Shown piece by piece: positions 1 to 8,247 of a stretch of 64,000 nucleotides of DNA. How positions within the stretch are numbered: position 1 is the first letter of the stretch; each line of letters opens with the position of its first letter. The stretch lies in NCBI RefSeq assembly GCF_020687805.1, contig NZ_JAJEWQ010000005.1, forward strand, positions 304,799 to 368,798. The letters run 5' to 3'. This DNA comes from Planctobacterium marinum. Its GTDB lineage: Bacteria; Pseudomonadota; Gammaproteobacteria; Enterobacterales; Alteromonadaceae. The notes beneath the pieces were generated by a model. The model saw only the letters and a program-made list of their open reading frames with translations. It was not told the origin of the DNA and did no database searches. The position numbers and the translations under genes are program-made.

Positions 1-96
1 GGACTTTAGAAATTGCTGCCTGGAGGCGTTTTTGAGCCTAGTCAGCAAGCCATATTGGGCTAATTTTGCACCCTGAATTGGCGAAAAAGAGGCATA

Positions 97-119
97 AGAG
101 CTACCGACAAGGTAGCTCT
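97..119 (-). terminator. Hairpin downstream of can
   Basis: A perfect 9-bp stem (AGAGCTACC / GGTAGCTCT) with a 5-base loop lies just past the stop of the carbonic anhydrase gene. Read on the minus strand, the T-rich stretch (CTCTTTTTCG) follows 6 bases later, so it is a plausible but imperfect intrinsic terminator. Confidence 0.55.
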
Positions 120-129
120 GAAAAGATAA

Positions 130-729
130 TCAGGCGGACAATGACATGTTTTCGCCCAGCTTTTTCAGGCGACCGTTTTTAATGCCATAGATAAAACTGT
201 GCACGTTCAGCTCCTGTCCGGCAGCTTTGGCCGATTTAACCACTGAGGTTCTCAAAACGTTATTTGCCTGCTCGATAACATTGATTTCGCACATGCGATC
301 ATCTCTGGCTTCGCCTTCCAGACCGTCTAGTTCTTGGGCGTACTTACCCGCAACATCCTGAATGTGCCCTAACCAGTTGTCGATAAGTCCCAGCGGTTCG
401 CCTTTCAGCGCCGCGGTGATCCCGCCGCAACCGTAGTGCCCACAAACAATAATATGCTGTACTTTGAGCACATCAACGGCAAACTGCAATACTGACAAAC
501 AATTCAGATCAGTGTGAACCACCATATTGGCCACATTGCGATGTACAAATAACTCTCCCGGTAACAGGCCCACGATCTGATTAGCAGGTACGCGACTGTC
601 GGCACAGCCAATCCACAGATATTTGGGTTTTTGTTGTTTGGATAACTTGTCAAAAAACTCGGGGTTTTCTCTGTCGATTTCTTCCGCCCATTTGGCATTG
701 TTATCGAGTAGTAACTGAATGTCCTGCAT
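130..729 (-). CDS. can: Beta-class carbonic anhydrase
   Basis: Interconverts CO2 and bicarbonate in the cytoplasm. The 199-residue protein has the family length. The zinc ligands and dyad are at the same numbers as in E. coli Can: Cys42 and Asp44 in GCADSRVPAN, His98 and Cys101 in CGHYGCGG. The HRNVANMV motif lies at about 63-70. It is a single gene with a hairpin terminator downstream and about 190 bp of upstream non-coding DNA before the divergent VOC gene. No oddities were seen. This would be a type II (bicarbonate-gated) enzyme if it behaves like the E. coli protein, which is an inference. Confidence 0.95.
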   Translation of the reverse strand: MQDIQLLLDNNAKWAEEIDRENPEFFDKLSKQQKPKYLWIGCADSRVPANQIVGLLPGELFVHRNVANMVVHTDLNCLSVLQFAVDVLKVQHIIVCGHYGCGGITAALKGEPLGLIDNWLGHIQDVAGKYAQELDGLEGEARDDRMCEINVIEQANNVLRTSVVKSAKAAGQELNVHSFIYGIKNGRLKKLGENMSLSA

Positions 730-920
730 TTATACCTTCATATTTACGTGCGACTTTGCGGCAAAGTATAACCTGGATAAGTACACATGAAAGCTCGGAT
801 CTGTCTAACCCATAGCTGACTGATTTAACCATGAAAAGCAGAATTTTACCCGGACACAGTTGCCGGATAGCAATCAACTGCTATACCTGGATCTCCCACT
901 TGTGAATACATGGAGCAATT

Positions 921-1355
921 ATGCAGCTATTAAACTATCTGAATTTTAAAGGACAATGCGAAGACGCAATTAACTTTTACCAAAAAAGCTTAGGTGCAGA
1001 AGTGATTATGCTGATGCGCTTTCAGGATATGCCACCCGAAGAAAGCGAAGCGTGTCAGATGCCGCCGGGATTGGACGAGAAGATCATGCATGCTGAACTG
1101 CAGTTTGGTGAAACCCGGGTCATGATGTCTGATAGCCCGGAATCCGGCGCCGCAGAGTTTAAAGGATTTTCACTATCAATAGCCGCAGACAGTGTTGAGT
1201 TGGCAGAAAAATACTTTTTTGCTCTGGCAGAAGAAGGCAAGGTCACTATGGCGTTGGCGCCGACATTTTGGGCGAAAATTTTCGGTATGGTAGAAGATAA
1301 ATATGGCGTCAGCTGGATGGTAAATGTTGACAGCGATGAGATGCCGTCAATGTAA
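921..1355 (+). CDS. VOC-fold protein, PhnB/YjdN-like
   Basis: The 144-residue protein opens with a strand and the pattern FKGQCEDAINFYQKSLGA, typical of PhnB-like members of the glyoxalase/dioxygenase (VOC) superfamily. A second half contains FGETRVMMSDSP and a C-terminal WMVN, matching the two-module VOC layout. The ATG is preceded by GGAGCAAT at about 910-917. The biochemical role of this subfamily is not established and nothing nearby suggests a substrate. It stands alone between the divergent can gene and a repeat-rich gap. Confidence 0.8.
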   Translation: MQLLNYLNFKGQCEDAINFYQKSLGAEVIMLMRFQDMPPEESEACQMPPGLDEKIMHAELQFGETRVMMSDSPESGAAEFKGFSLSIAADSVELAEKYFFALAEEGKVTMALAPTFWAKIFGMVEDKYGVSWMVNVDSDEMPSM

Positions 1356-1425
1356 TAATCCCCTCCCTGGCCCGGATAATACTGACCAGAGCGCGTTGAC
1401 CTTTGCTGCACGAAATTTGTTCCAG

Positions 1426-1510
1426 ATATAAGCGCTTTAATCGCGGAACAGGCCTACAGGCCTGGTGGTTCTAAGTCAAAGGGCTGTGACAAAGAGTAAA
1501 GCGCTTATAT
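1426..1510. repeat. Palindromic element with 14-bp arms
   Basis: The 14-bp arm ATATAAGCGCTTTA (1426-1439) returns as an exact inverted copy at 1497-1510. Between them a second hairpin, CAGGCC-TACA-GGCCTG (1449-1464), is nested. There is no ORF and no T-tract. It could be a short palindromic intergenic repeat or a hairpin downstream of the VOC gene; no second copy was found in this window. Confidence 0.6.
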
Positions 1511-1531
1511 GACGAACCTTGCGGGCAGCGC

Positions 1532-1738
1532 CTGTGTGTAATTATCTGCGTTAAATGCTTTTGATTTATCCCTACATGGATGTCGGTGATTAGAATAACG
1601 CAGGAGCAGTTATCAAGAGCCACCAGACCTTCAAGCATTCACCTTGTCTACCAAATGCTGTTGGAACAGCATAGAACAGCTTTAGCTGGCCTGCGAAGCA
1701 GGTGAGCTACAAGGAATTAGCAAATAAATTACACACAG
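1532..1738. repeat. 207-bp segment bounded by 12-bp inverted ends
   Basis: CTGTGTGTAATT at 1532-1543 is matched by its exact reverse complement AATTACACACAG at 1727-1738. Inside near the right end is a hairpin, TAGCT..CCTGC-GAA-GCAGG..AGCTA (1683-1709). Ends of this kind (GTGTGTAATT) recall termini of IS256-type elements from memory, so this may be a MITE or an internally deleted IS. No transposase remnant and no clear target-site duplication could be seen. Confidence 0.45.
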
Positions 1739-1774
1739 ACTGCTGCAAAATTGTACCGAAAAGTTCAACACACT

Positions 1775-3058
1775 CTAGTGCTTAGCCATATAATCCATGG
1801 TCAGGTTTGTCAGTAGTTTTACGCCCAGTTTCATACCTGAGTCATCCACATAAAATTCCGGGGTATGGTGTGCCGGAGCCTCTTTCACCGGGACATCCAG
1901 CGGTTTACCACCTACAAACAGGTAAAGCCCTGGGATCTCCTTCTGGAAGAAAGAAAAGTCTTCAGCGCCGGTCGTCGGTTTGCGACTGGTGACATGGTCT
2001 TTACCGGCAGTCCGCACCAGGGTATCTACCATATCTGCCATCAGCTCGGGATCGTTGTACGTCACCGGATAATTGTAATCCAGTGGTAGTGTCACTTCCG
2101 CCGTCGCCCCCATACTTTCAGCTATCGCTTTCACTTTGCGCGGTAAAGACTCATAAATGTGTTCGCGCGCCGCATCATTGAGGGTACGAATAGTCCCTAC
2201 CATTTCCACTTCATTGGGAATAATATTCGAGCGCACGCCCCCCTGAATTTTCCCAATGGTGACTACAGCGCCATCTTCCACCAGTTCCAGCTCCCGACTT
2301 ACGATAGTCTGCAGCCCCATAATAATCTGAGCCGAAGTCACCACCGGATCGACACTCAACCAGGGATAGGCACCATGAGCCTGCTTGCCTTTAACTACCA
2401 CTTTAAAAGGGTCCACCGCAGCCATAATCCCCCCAGCGCGGTATGCCACCGTGTTGACATCTAAACCGGCCCAGATGTGCAGTCCAAAGATCACATCTAC
2501 ATCCGGGTTTTTCAGCACTCCTTCTTCTACCATCACCTCAGCCCCACCGCGCTCTCCGGCAGGTGCGCCTTCTTCGGCAGGTTGAAAAATAAACTTCACC
2601 TGGCCTTTGAGTTCCGATTTTTTACTGGCCAGTATCGTGGCAGCGCCCATTAACATCGCCATATGCGTATCATGGCCACAGGCATGACTGACCGGCACTT
2701 CGTTGCCGTTGTACTCTCCTTTGGCGGTGGATTTCCACGCTAAATCGTTGCTTTCCAGTACCGGCAGACCGTCCATATCAGCCCGCAAGCCAATCACAGG
2801 TCCGGGTTTCCCGCTGTCTAAAATGGCCACAACGCCGGTTTTCGCCACCCCGGTTTGCACCTCAAAGCCCAACTCTCGCATATAGTCGGCAATATATTTG
2901 GCGGTTTCGAACTCCCCGTTAGACAGTTCCGGATGCTGATGAAAGTGATGTCGCCATTCGATAACCTTGGGTTCAATCTCATCGGCCACCTGAGCAACAT
3001 CCGCGCTCACCTGAAGAGACATTGCAGCAGCAATGCCCAGTGCGATTTTTTTTATCAT
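1775..3058 (-). CDS. Exported M20-family amidohydrolase
   Basis: This 427-residue protein belongs to the M20D metallo-amidohydrolase group (hippurate hydrolase/IAA-amino-acid hydrolase type), which cleaves N-acyl amino acids. Metal ligands are visible: Cys127 and His129 in SHACGHDTHM, Glu162/163 in FQPAEEG, and a late HHTPEF motif. A signal peptide (MIKKIALGIAAAMSLQVSA) predicts a periplasmic location, unlike the many cytosolic relatives. The gene is monocistronic and divergent from the cphA-like gene. The exact substrate cannot be told from sequence. Confidence 0.88.
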   Translation of the reverse strand: MIKKIALGIAAAMSLQVSADVAQVADEIEPKVIEWRHHFHQHPELSNGEFETAKYIADYMRELGFEVQTGVAKTGVVAILDSGKPGPVIGLRADMDGLPVLESNDLAWKSTAKGEYNGNEVPVSHACGHDTHMAMLMGAATILASKKSELKGQVKFIFQPAEEGAPAGERGGAEVMVEEGVLKNPDVDVIFGLHIWAGLDVNTVAYRAGGIMAAVDPFKVVVKGKQAHGAYPWLSVDPVVTSAQIIMGLQTIVSRELELVEDGAVVTIGKIQGGVRSNIIPNEVEMVGTIRTLNDAAREHIYESLPRKVKAIAESMGATAEVTLPLDYNYPVTYNDPELMADMVDTLVRTAGKDHVTSRKPTTGAEDFSFFQKEIPGLYLFVGGKPLDVPVKEAPAHHTPEFYVDDSGMKLGVKLLTNLTMDYMAKH

Positions 3059-3406
3059 TTTTATTGTCCTGCTGTTGGGTAGAATCAGTCTGTTTCTGAT
3101 ACTAACCGCGTAGCCCCGACAGACTCAACTAAATTTACATGCAGTCAGCCTGAAAGACGGTAGCAAAATTTATGTTTTTTTTAGTTTGCATAGATATTCA
3201 TTTTATCTTCGTCAGACGAGGGTTTTCAGCTCTCTGGTGGACAAACCGGTATAAAATTTCATTGTGCCTGCATGTCTATTTTTTTCTGAAAAAGTGGGCA
3301 TATCGTGCATTATTGCTATGCTTTTAGACATTTGGTAGCGTGGTGAAATCATGGCATTCGGTCGCTACCTCAGGCCTAACGCCAATCAATTCAACAGGAC
3401 ACATTT
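3059..3406. other. Divergent intergenic region, 348 bp
   Basis: This gap holds the start regions of the minus-strand M20 gene and the plus-strand cphA-like gene, so promoters for both must lie here. It is AT-rich around 3170-3200. I could not single out a convincing -35/-10 pair or operator. An AGGA ribosome-binding site sits about 10 bases before the ATG at 3407. Confidence 0.5.
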
Positions 3407-5386
3407 ATGACTAAGTCAGTGCCGGAACAAACTTCACGTACCAATGCAAAAGATTCAGATGCCTTTGATATCTTCAATCTTCGTCATTATGTAGGCCCAA
3501 ATCCCGATCTGTCCTGTGAAGCCCTGGCCTTTGACTTTGCCTTCACCGGTCACCCCAAACCCATTCCGTTAAACGATTTACACTCCGTCATCGCGGAACG
3601 ACTTCCGGAGCTGGCAACCCAGGAATTTCAAAGCTATCAACAATTGTTTGGGCAAACCGTTTCTGCCATTAATCGCCTGGATCTGAATCTTCATATGAAC
3701 AAACTGGAAATTCAGGAAAAGGAACAGGGCGCAAGAATCGCCTTTCAGGTGGTTCACAAAACCACCTCCTGGAAAGTGGTCTATTTTGTCTGGGACTGGT
3801 TTGAGTATATCTGCGATCCGGATAACAATGACTTTGACTATGATGCGCAATTTTCAGAATTACAGGATTCCTTTAACCGCTCGGTATTTGGCGGCCCTAC
3901 CTCATACAGTTTGCTCAAAGCGGCGGCCAAAAAACACATCCCTGTTACCTATCTCTGGGATGAAGGCTTATTCCAATATGGTTATGGCAAAAACATGGTC
4001 AGAGGTATCGCCACCACCTTTGATGTGGACAGCCACGTGGACTCCGACTTCACCTGCCGCAAAGACGATTGCAAAGCCTTTTTGGCGGAATACGGTTTCC
4101 CGGTGCCCGAGGGCGAAGTGGTGTTTGAACTGGAAGAAGCCATCGAAGTGGCAGAAGATATCGGCTATCCGGTCGTTTGCAAGCCGGTTGTGGGTCACAA
4201 AGGCATTGGTGTAACCGCCAACATTGAAAACGAAGATCAATTGCGCAAAGCCTTCCTCAATGCGATTGCCGCTGTACCGGAAGGCGAGCCACAATCAATT
4301 ATTATTGAAACCTTTATTCAGGGCAGCGATCACCGCATATTGTGCGTAGACGGTGAATTTGTTGCGGCGGTTAAACGCGAACCGGCCTATATTGTTGGTG
4401 ACGGTGAATCCACAGTGATGGAGCTGATCAACATCGAAAACGGCAAAGAAATACGCGCCGATACCGCCACCTCGCCACTGGGTAAAATCCTCACAGATGA
4501 TGTAATGGACAACACTCTGGAGGACGCGGGCCTGCATCGGGACTCAGTGGTCGAGCGCGGTGAAAAAGTCTTTTTGCGCAAAGTAGCCAACTTATCGTTA
4601 GGCGGTGTCAGTGAGGATGTAACCGATATCGTGCACCCTGAAATCATCGCCATGAGTCGCGCTATTTCCCAGCATTTCAAACTCACGGTATTTGCGCTGG
4701 ATGTGATCACCGACGACATAGCCAATGACTGGAAACCCAGACAAGGCCAAAAGCGCGCCAATTTTGGCATCATTGAAATCAATGCCGCTCCCGGCATTTA
4801 CATGCACCTCAAGCCTGCTTACGGTCGCTCAATCGATGTACCCACTCGTATTATCGAAACCTTCTTTGATGAGAGTCTCGACGCCCGCATCCCCATTCTG
4901 ACCTTTAATAAACTCAGCAAACCTGGCATGAAACGCATTATCGATTATGTTATGCATCATGACATCTGCCGCTACCCTGCCGGCGTGTGTACGGAAGGCA
5001 TGTTCCTGAAAAAACACGAGTTTCCGGTGAACCCGGATTACAACGCTAATATGCGTAATGTACTCAGAAATCCGCGGGTGGAAATGTTGCTGGCCGAAAT
5101 GCCGCTGGCGGTATACGAAACCGAGGGGATGTATTACAACAGCTCAGATCTATTGGTACTGGAAGATCCCAACGAAACCGAAATGATTCTTGCTGAAGAC
5201 ATGGAGCCCGGCGCTATCGTGATGATCCGGATTGGCAATGACGTTGAAGTAAGACGCGGTGACAAAGAACCAGAAAAGATGCAGGTGGAATTTGAAGACG
5301 AGTTTCATTCCCTAATCCTGCATGAAATCAAAGCGCATTTTGGCAAAAAAATGATTCTACAACCGGCTCCCTTGTTGGGAAGCTAG
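3407..5386 (+). CDS. Cyanophycin synthetase-like ATP-grasp ligase with degenerate Mur-ligase tail
   Basis: The 659-residue protein has three parts. Residues 1 to about 200 resemble the CphA N-terminal domain. Residues about 205-490 are an ATP-grasp ligase with VVCKPVVGHKGIGVT (256-270), ETFIQGSDHRILCVDGEFVA (301-320), REPAYIVGDGEST (324-336) and the metal-binding IEINAAPG (456-463). Residues 491-659 align by eye with the start of the CphA Mur-ligase domain (IPILTF..., then GVCTEGMFL, then NVLRNPRVEMLLAE), but the P-loop site reads NKLSKPGMKR instead of GTNGKTTT and the domain stops about 200 residues early. Canonical cyanophycin synthetases are about 870-900 residues and use both domains, so this enzyme should not make normal (Asp-Arg)n polymer. 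It is followed 28 bp later by a cyanophycinase-like gene. Confidence 0.85.
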   Translation: MTKSVPEQTSRTNAKDSDAFDIFNLRHYVGPNPDLSCEALAFDFAFTGHPKPIPLNDLHSVIAERLPELATQEFQSYQQLFGQTVSAINRLDLNLHMNKLEIQEKEQGARIAFQVVHKTTSWKVVYFVWDWFEYICDPDNNDFDYDAQFSELQDSFNRSVFGGPTSYSLLKAAAKKHIPVTYLWDEGLFQYGYGKNMVRGIATTFDVDSHVDSDFTCRKDDCKAFLAEYGFPVPEGEVVFELEEAIEVAEDIGYPVVCKPVVGHKGIGVTANIENEDQLRKAFLNAIAAVPEGEPQSIIIETFIQGSDHRILCVDGEFVAAVKREPAYIVGDGESTVMELINIENGKEIRADTATSPLGKILTDDVMDNTLEDAGLHRDSVVERGEKVFLRKVANLSLGGVSEDVTDIVHPEIIAMSRAISQHFKLTVFALDVITDDIANDWKPRQGQKRANFGIIEINAAPGIYMHLKPAYGRSIDVPTRIIETFFDESLDARIPILTFNKLSKPGMKRIIDYVMHHDICRYPAGVCTEGMFLKKHEFPVNPDYNANMRNVLRNPRVEMLLAEMPLAVYETEGMYYNSSDLLVLEDPNETEMILAEDMEPGAIVMIRIGNDVEVRRGDKEPEKMQVEFEDEFHSLILHEIKAHFGKKMILQPAPLLGS

Positions 5387-5414
5387 GCTAAAAGCAGTTT
5401 AATTAGCAAATTGG

Positions 5415-6254
5415 ATGTTTAAATTAATGCACAACAATAAAGGCACACTCACTTTAATCGGAGGCGCTGAAGACAGACAAAGTAACACCGGAGTTTTACA
5501 AAAACTGCTGGAAAAAACCCAACCTAAAACGATCGCTGTTATTCCAACGGCGTCCATGTATGGCTATGAGTTAGGCGATGAATACAGAGCCTGTTTCCGT
5601 CGTCTGGGTGTGGACAACATAGAGATATTAGATATCAAAGAGCGTCGGGATACCGAAGAAGCACGTTATTTGGACATTGCCCGGACAGCTGACCTGATCT
5701 TCTTTACCGGTGGTGATCAGGTGAAACTGGCTCATGTATTTTTACACACAGGGTTTTTACAAGTGATCAAAGATCGGTATTTTCAGTCCGGTCTGCACCT
5801 GGCGGGTACCAGTGCCGGCGCTATGATCATGAGTGATCCATTGATCTACGACGGCGACGACAAAGACTTTCAAAAAGGCGCAGTGTTTTTTGAACCGGGA
5901 TTTGGTGTCACCGCCAGTATTACCGTGGACACCCACTTTATGGAGCGTGGCCGAATCCCGCGAATTTGCGCCTTTCTGGCCTCCGGACACAGCAAACGCG
6001 GCATCGGTGTTGGCGAGAATACCGCAGCCTTTATTACCCCGGATGACAAGCTGGAAGTGTTTGGTGCCGGCATTGTGGTCATGTTTAACGCCGACCAAAT
6101 GCGCTACTCCAACTTTCACGATATTAAAGAAAACGAACTGGTGGATGTGGATAACATCGCCACGTCGTTTTTAGTGCAGGGCTCGCGATTTGATATGACG
6201 AAATGGGCGCAGATTAAGCCTTCAAGACGCAAGAAGATTATTGCGGCTTCTTAA
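5415..6254 (+). CDS. Cyanophycinase-like S51 peptidase
   Basis: The 279-residue protein is a peptidase family S51 member. It has the N-terminal LTLIGGAEDR, the FFTGGDQVKL motif (97-105), the nucleophile elbow GTSAGAM with Ser133, and VDTHFMERGRIPR (171-183) with the probable catalytic His174, all as in CphB. Length fits cytosolic cyanophycinase, and no signal peptide is present, unlike the extracellular CphE type. It follows the CphA-like ligase on the same strand, which suggests a make-and-break pair for the same peptide. Given the altered ligase, the substrate may differ from cyanophycin (inference). Confidence 0.87.
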   Translation: MFKLMHNNKGTLTLIGGAEDRQSNTGVLQKLLEKTQPKTIAVIPTASMYGYELGDEYRACFRRLGVDNIEILDIKERRDTEEARYLDIARTADLIFFTGGDQVKLAHVFLHTGFLQVIKDRYFQSGLHLAGTSAGAMIMSDPLIYDGDDKDFQKGAVFFEPGFGVTASITVDTHFMERGRIPRICAFLASGHSKRGIGVGENTAAFITPDDKLEVFGAGIVVMFNADQMRYSNFHDIKENELVDVDNIATSFLVQGSRFDMTKWAQIKPSRRKKIIAAS

Positions 6255-6366
6255 ATCTGGGTTAATGTCATTGAAATAGTTAGGGAAGCAATAAGCGCCA
6301 GGTATCTCTTAAAATGTCCTTTACTGTTATACTGACGATAACTCTCAAAGATTAAAAACGATAACC

Positions 6367-6723
6367 ATGGATAAAAACCTACAAGATCTGCTCAATCAAC
6401 CCGCTGAGCAGCGCTATAACTATCTGATCAATCAGGTCAAGAAGCATCAACAGTTGTGGATTTTGGCAGATGATGTGGGTGCGGTGATGTTTAACAGTGA
6501 ACAGGAAGACTGTATCGGTGTCTGGCCAGAAGAAGCGATGGCAAAATTATGGTGTACCGATGACTGGGCCCATTGTAACCCTATGCCGATTTCTGTAGAA
6601 AAGTGGCTACAAGACTGGACGCCAGGTCTGGAAGACGACGAAGTATCTGTTTTGGTAATGCCGGATGAAAACGACGAAGGTTTGGTGATTGAACCCTGGG
6701 AGTTGGCTGAACGATTAGGTTAA
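6367..6723 (+). CDS. DUF2750 family protein
   Basis: This 118-residue acidic protein matches the DUF2750 pattern: an N-terminal helical segment (about 1-30), WILADDVGAVMF and an EDCIGVWPEEAMAKLW core, and a C-terminal MPDENDEGLVIEPWELAE. The function is unknown. Its stop overlaps the stop of the convergent AraC gene (shared GTTAAC at about 6719-6724). Upstream is a 112-bp gap that probably carries its promoter. Confidence 0.82.
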   Translation: MDKNLQDLLNQPAEQRYNYLINQVKKHQQLWILADDVGAVMFNSEQEDCIGVWPEEAMAKLWCTDDWAHCNPMPISVEKWLQDWTPGLEDDEVSVLVMPDENDEGLVIEPWELAERLG

Positions 6724-7583
6724 CTTTGTAACTGGCGTCGAATTTCTCGCGGGTTGCATCCCACCGCCTTTTGCATCGCTGTACTAAAATGAGCCAGCGA
6801 TGCAAAACCCATGTTCATGGCAATATCGGTTATTGATTGATTATCCATTAACCGGACCAGGCCTAAACTCAACCGCAGCATTAAGCGATACTGGTGCAAA
6901 CTCATGCCAAAAACCGCTTTAAATACCCGGCACAGATGAAACGCTGAACTGTTTAATTGCTTTGCTATCCAATCCACTGAAATATTATCTTCCGGACATG
7001 TTGCTATCATCTGTTGCGCGCCATTAGCCAGCGCCTGCCAGGCATTGCGCTTTTTCGCTGACAGACAGGCAATATTACTGTCTGTTTGCAGGGTTAATAC
7101 ACAGTCCAACAATAGCAGTCCTTGTTCATAACCCGCCTCCGCACTTAATTCCCCGTTTCGTAAGGCGCTAAGTAGCTTAAGCTGCGTCAGAAAAAGCTTG
7201 GGTTGTATGGTTATCTGATCCAGGTTCACTGCGTTTTCGGACACCTGAAAATCCCGAAAATCACTCAACTGCAATGCCTGATAAAAATCCTTTGTTGTAA
7301 ATTCAAACCAGTGACATTGATCACCTCTGGGGTCCAGTGCCTGGCGTTGATAAGGTTGCACACCATCATAAATATTGACCCGGGTGGCATCCGATAAAAA
7401 CGGCTTAGCATAGGCTTTTTCAATGTAAGTGGGTGTCACAGGAAACACTAAAGTGGGCAAAGAGATTGCACCGGCAATAGTAAAGTCCGGACTTGCAGCA
7501 GGACAACTGAATCGCCCGATTTTCATTTTCGGATGATCCAATAGCAACTGACTGTAACCCGAACACTGCGCCTCTGACGTCAT
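6720..7583 (-). CDS. AraC-family transcriptional regulator
   Basis: The 287-residue protein has a cupin-like N-terminal part (about 1-160) and a C-terminal two-HTH AraC domain (about 190-287): ISVDWIAKQLNSSAFHLCRV as first helix-turn-helix and SITDIAMNMGFASLAHFSTA followed by VGCNPREIR as the second. It is divergent from the secreted DUF1579-like gene with about 80 bp between, so it may regulate that gene or itself. No ligand can be predicted from sequence. The gene is convergent with DUF2750 with a 4-bp overlap. Confidence 0.88.
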   Translation of the reverse strand: MTSEAQCSGYSQLLLDHPKMKIGRFSCPAASPDFTIAGAISLPTLVFPVTPTYIEKAYAKPFLSDATRVNIYDGVQPYQRQALDPRGDQCHWFEFTTKDFYQALQLSDFRDFQVSENAVNLDQITIQPKLFLTQLKLLSALRNGELSAEAGYEQGLLLLDCVLTLQTDSNIACLSAKKRNAWQALANGAQQMIATCPEDNISVDWIAKQLNSSAFHLCRVFKAVFGMSLHQYRLMLRLSLGLVRLMDNQSITDIAMNMGFASLAHFSTAMQKAVGCNPREIRRQLQS

Positions 7584-7663
7584 TTTTGAGCAATAATTTG
7601 GAAGTTTTTATTTATGTTACAGACTAAGATAGCAGCTATTAGACAAAAACAGGTAGCCACAAC

Positions 7664-8176
7664 ATGAAAGTGTTATTTAACGTCCTATTCCTGGTTTTCA
7701 TTTCCATGTCTGCCGGTGCCCAGCAGTCAGTACCTGATTGCACCTCAAAAGCGCACCGACAGTTTGATTTCTGGGTAGGCAACTGGGTAGTAAAAGACAA
7801 AGACGGTAACCTTCAGGGCTACAATAACATCCAGTTACTGCTTAACGACTGTACCCTGCAGGAAAACTGGCAAGGCGCCAAAGGCAGCAGCGGTAAAAGC
7901 GTTAATTTTTACGACCGTCAAACCCAAAAGTGGCATCAAACCTGGATAGATGCCACCGGAGGTGCACTTTATCTGGACGGCGGATTACAGGGAAATTCCA
8001 TGATTTTAATAGGAACCCGCCCGGGCAGCGATGGTATCCCGGTACTACATAAGATTAGCTATACACCGCTGGAAGACGGTCAGGTAAAGCAACATTGGCA
8101 ATATAGCCAGGATGATGGAAAAACCTGGCAGGATGCGTTTCTGGGCTTCTACAGCAGATCCAAAGTGAAAGATTAG
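7664..8176 (+). CDS. Secreted DUF1579-like protein
   Basis: The 170-residue protein starts with a clear signal peptide (MKVLFNVLFLVFISMSAGA), so it is likely periplasmic. The mature part has the RQFDFWVGNWVVKD pattern and beta-strand-rich segments (GGALYLDGGLQG, HWQYSQDDGKTW) as in DUF1579/nitrobindin-like barrels. Function is unknown. The gene lies between the AraC regulator and the two PhyH-type dioxygenases on the same strand as the latter, with 71 bp before the first of them, so co-expression is possible. Confidence 0.72.
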   Translation: MKVLFNVLFLVFISMSAGAQQSVPDCTSKAHRQFDFWVGNWVVKDKDGNLQGYNNIQLLLNDCTLQENWQGAKGSSGKSVNFYDRQTQKWHQTWIDATGGALYLDGGLQGNSMILIGTRPGSDGIPVLHKISYTPLEDGQVKQHWQYSQDDGKTWQDAFLGFYSRSKVKD

Positions 8177-8247
8177 CGTATTTTTTCTGGCTAATTTTGT
8201 ATCCTTAGCTACACTCCTGAACTGGATAACAGGTACAGGGTGTAGCA

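Noticed and set aside
4030..4045. CACGTG at about 4036 and ACACGTGG at about 42731 as parS
   Set aside because: The flanks do not match TGTTNCACGTGNAACA on either side.
3407..5386. Canonical cyanophycin synthetase
   Set aside because: The Mur-ligase P-loop is absent and the protein is about 200 residues short.
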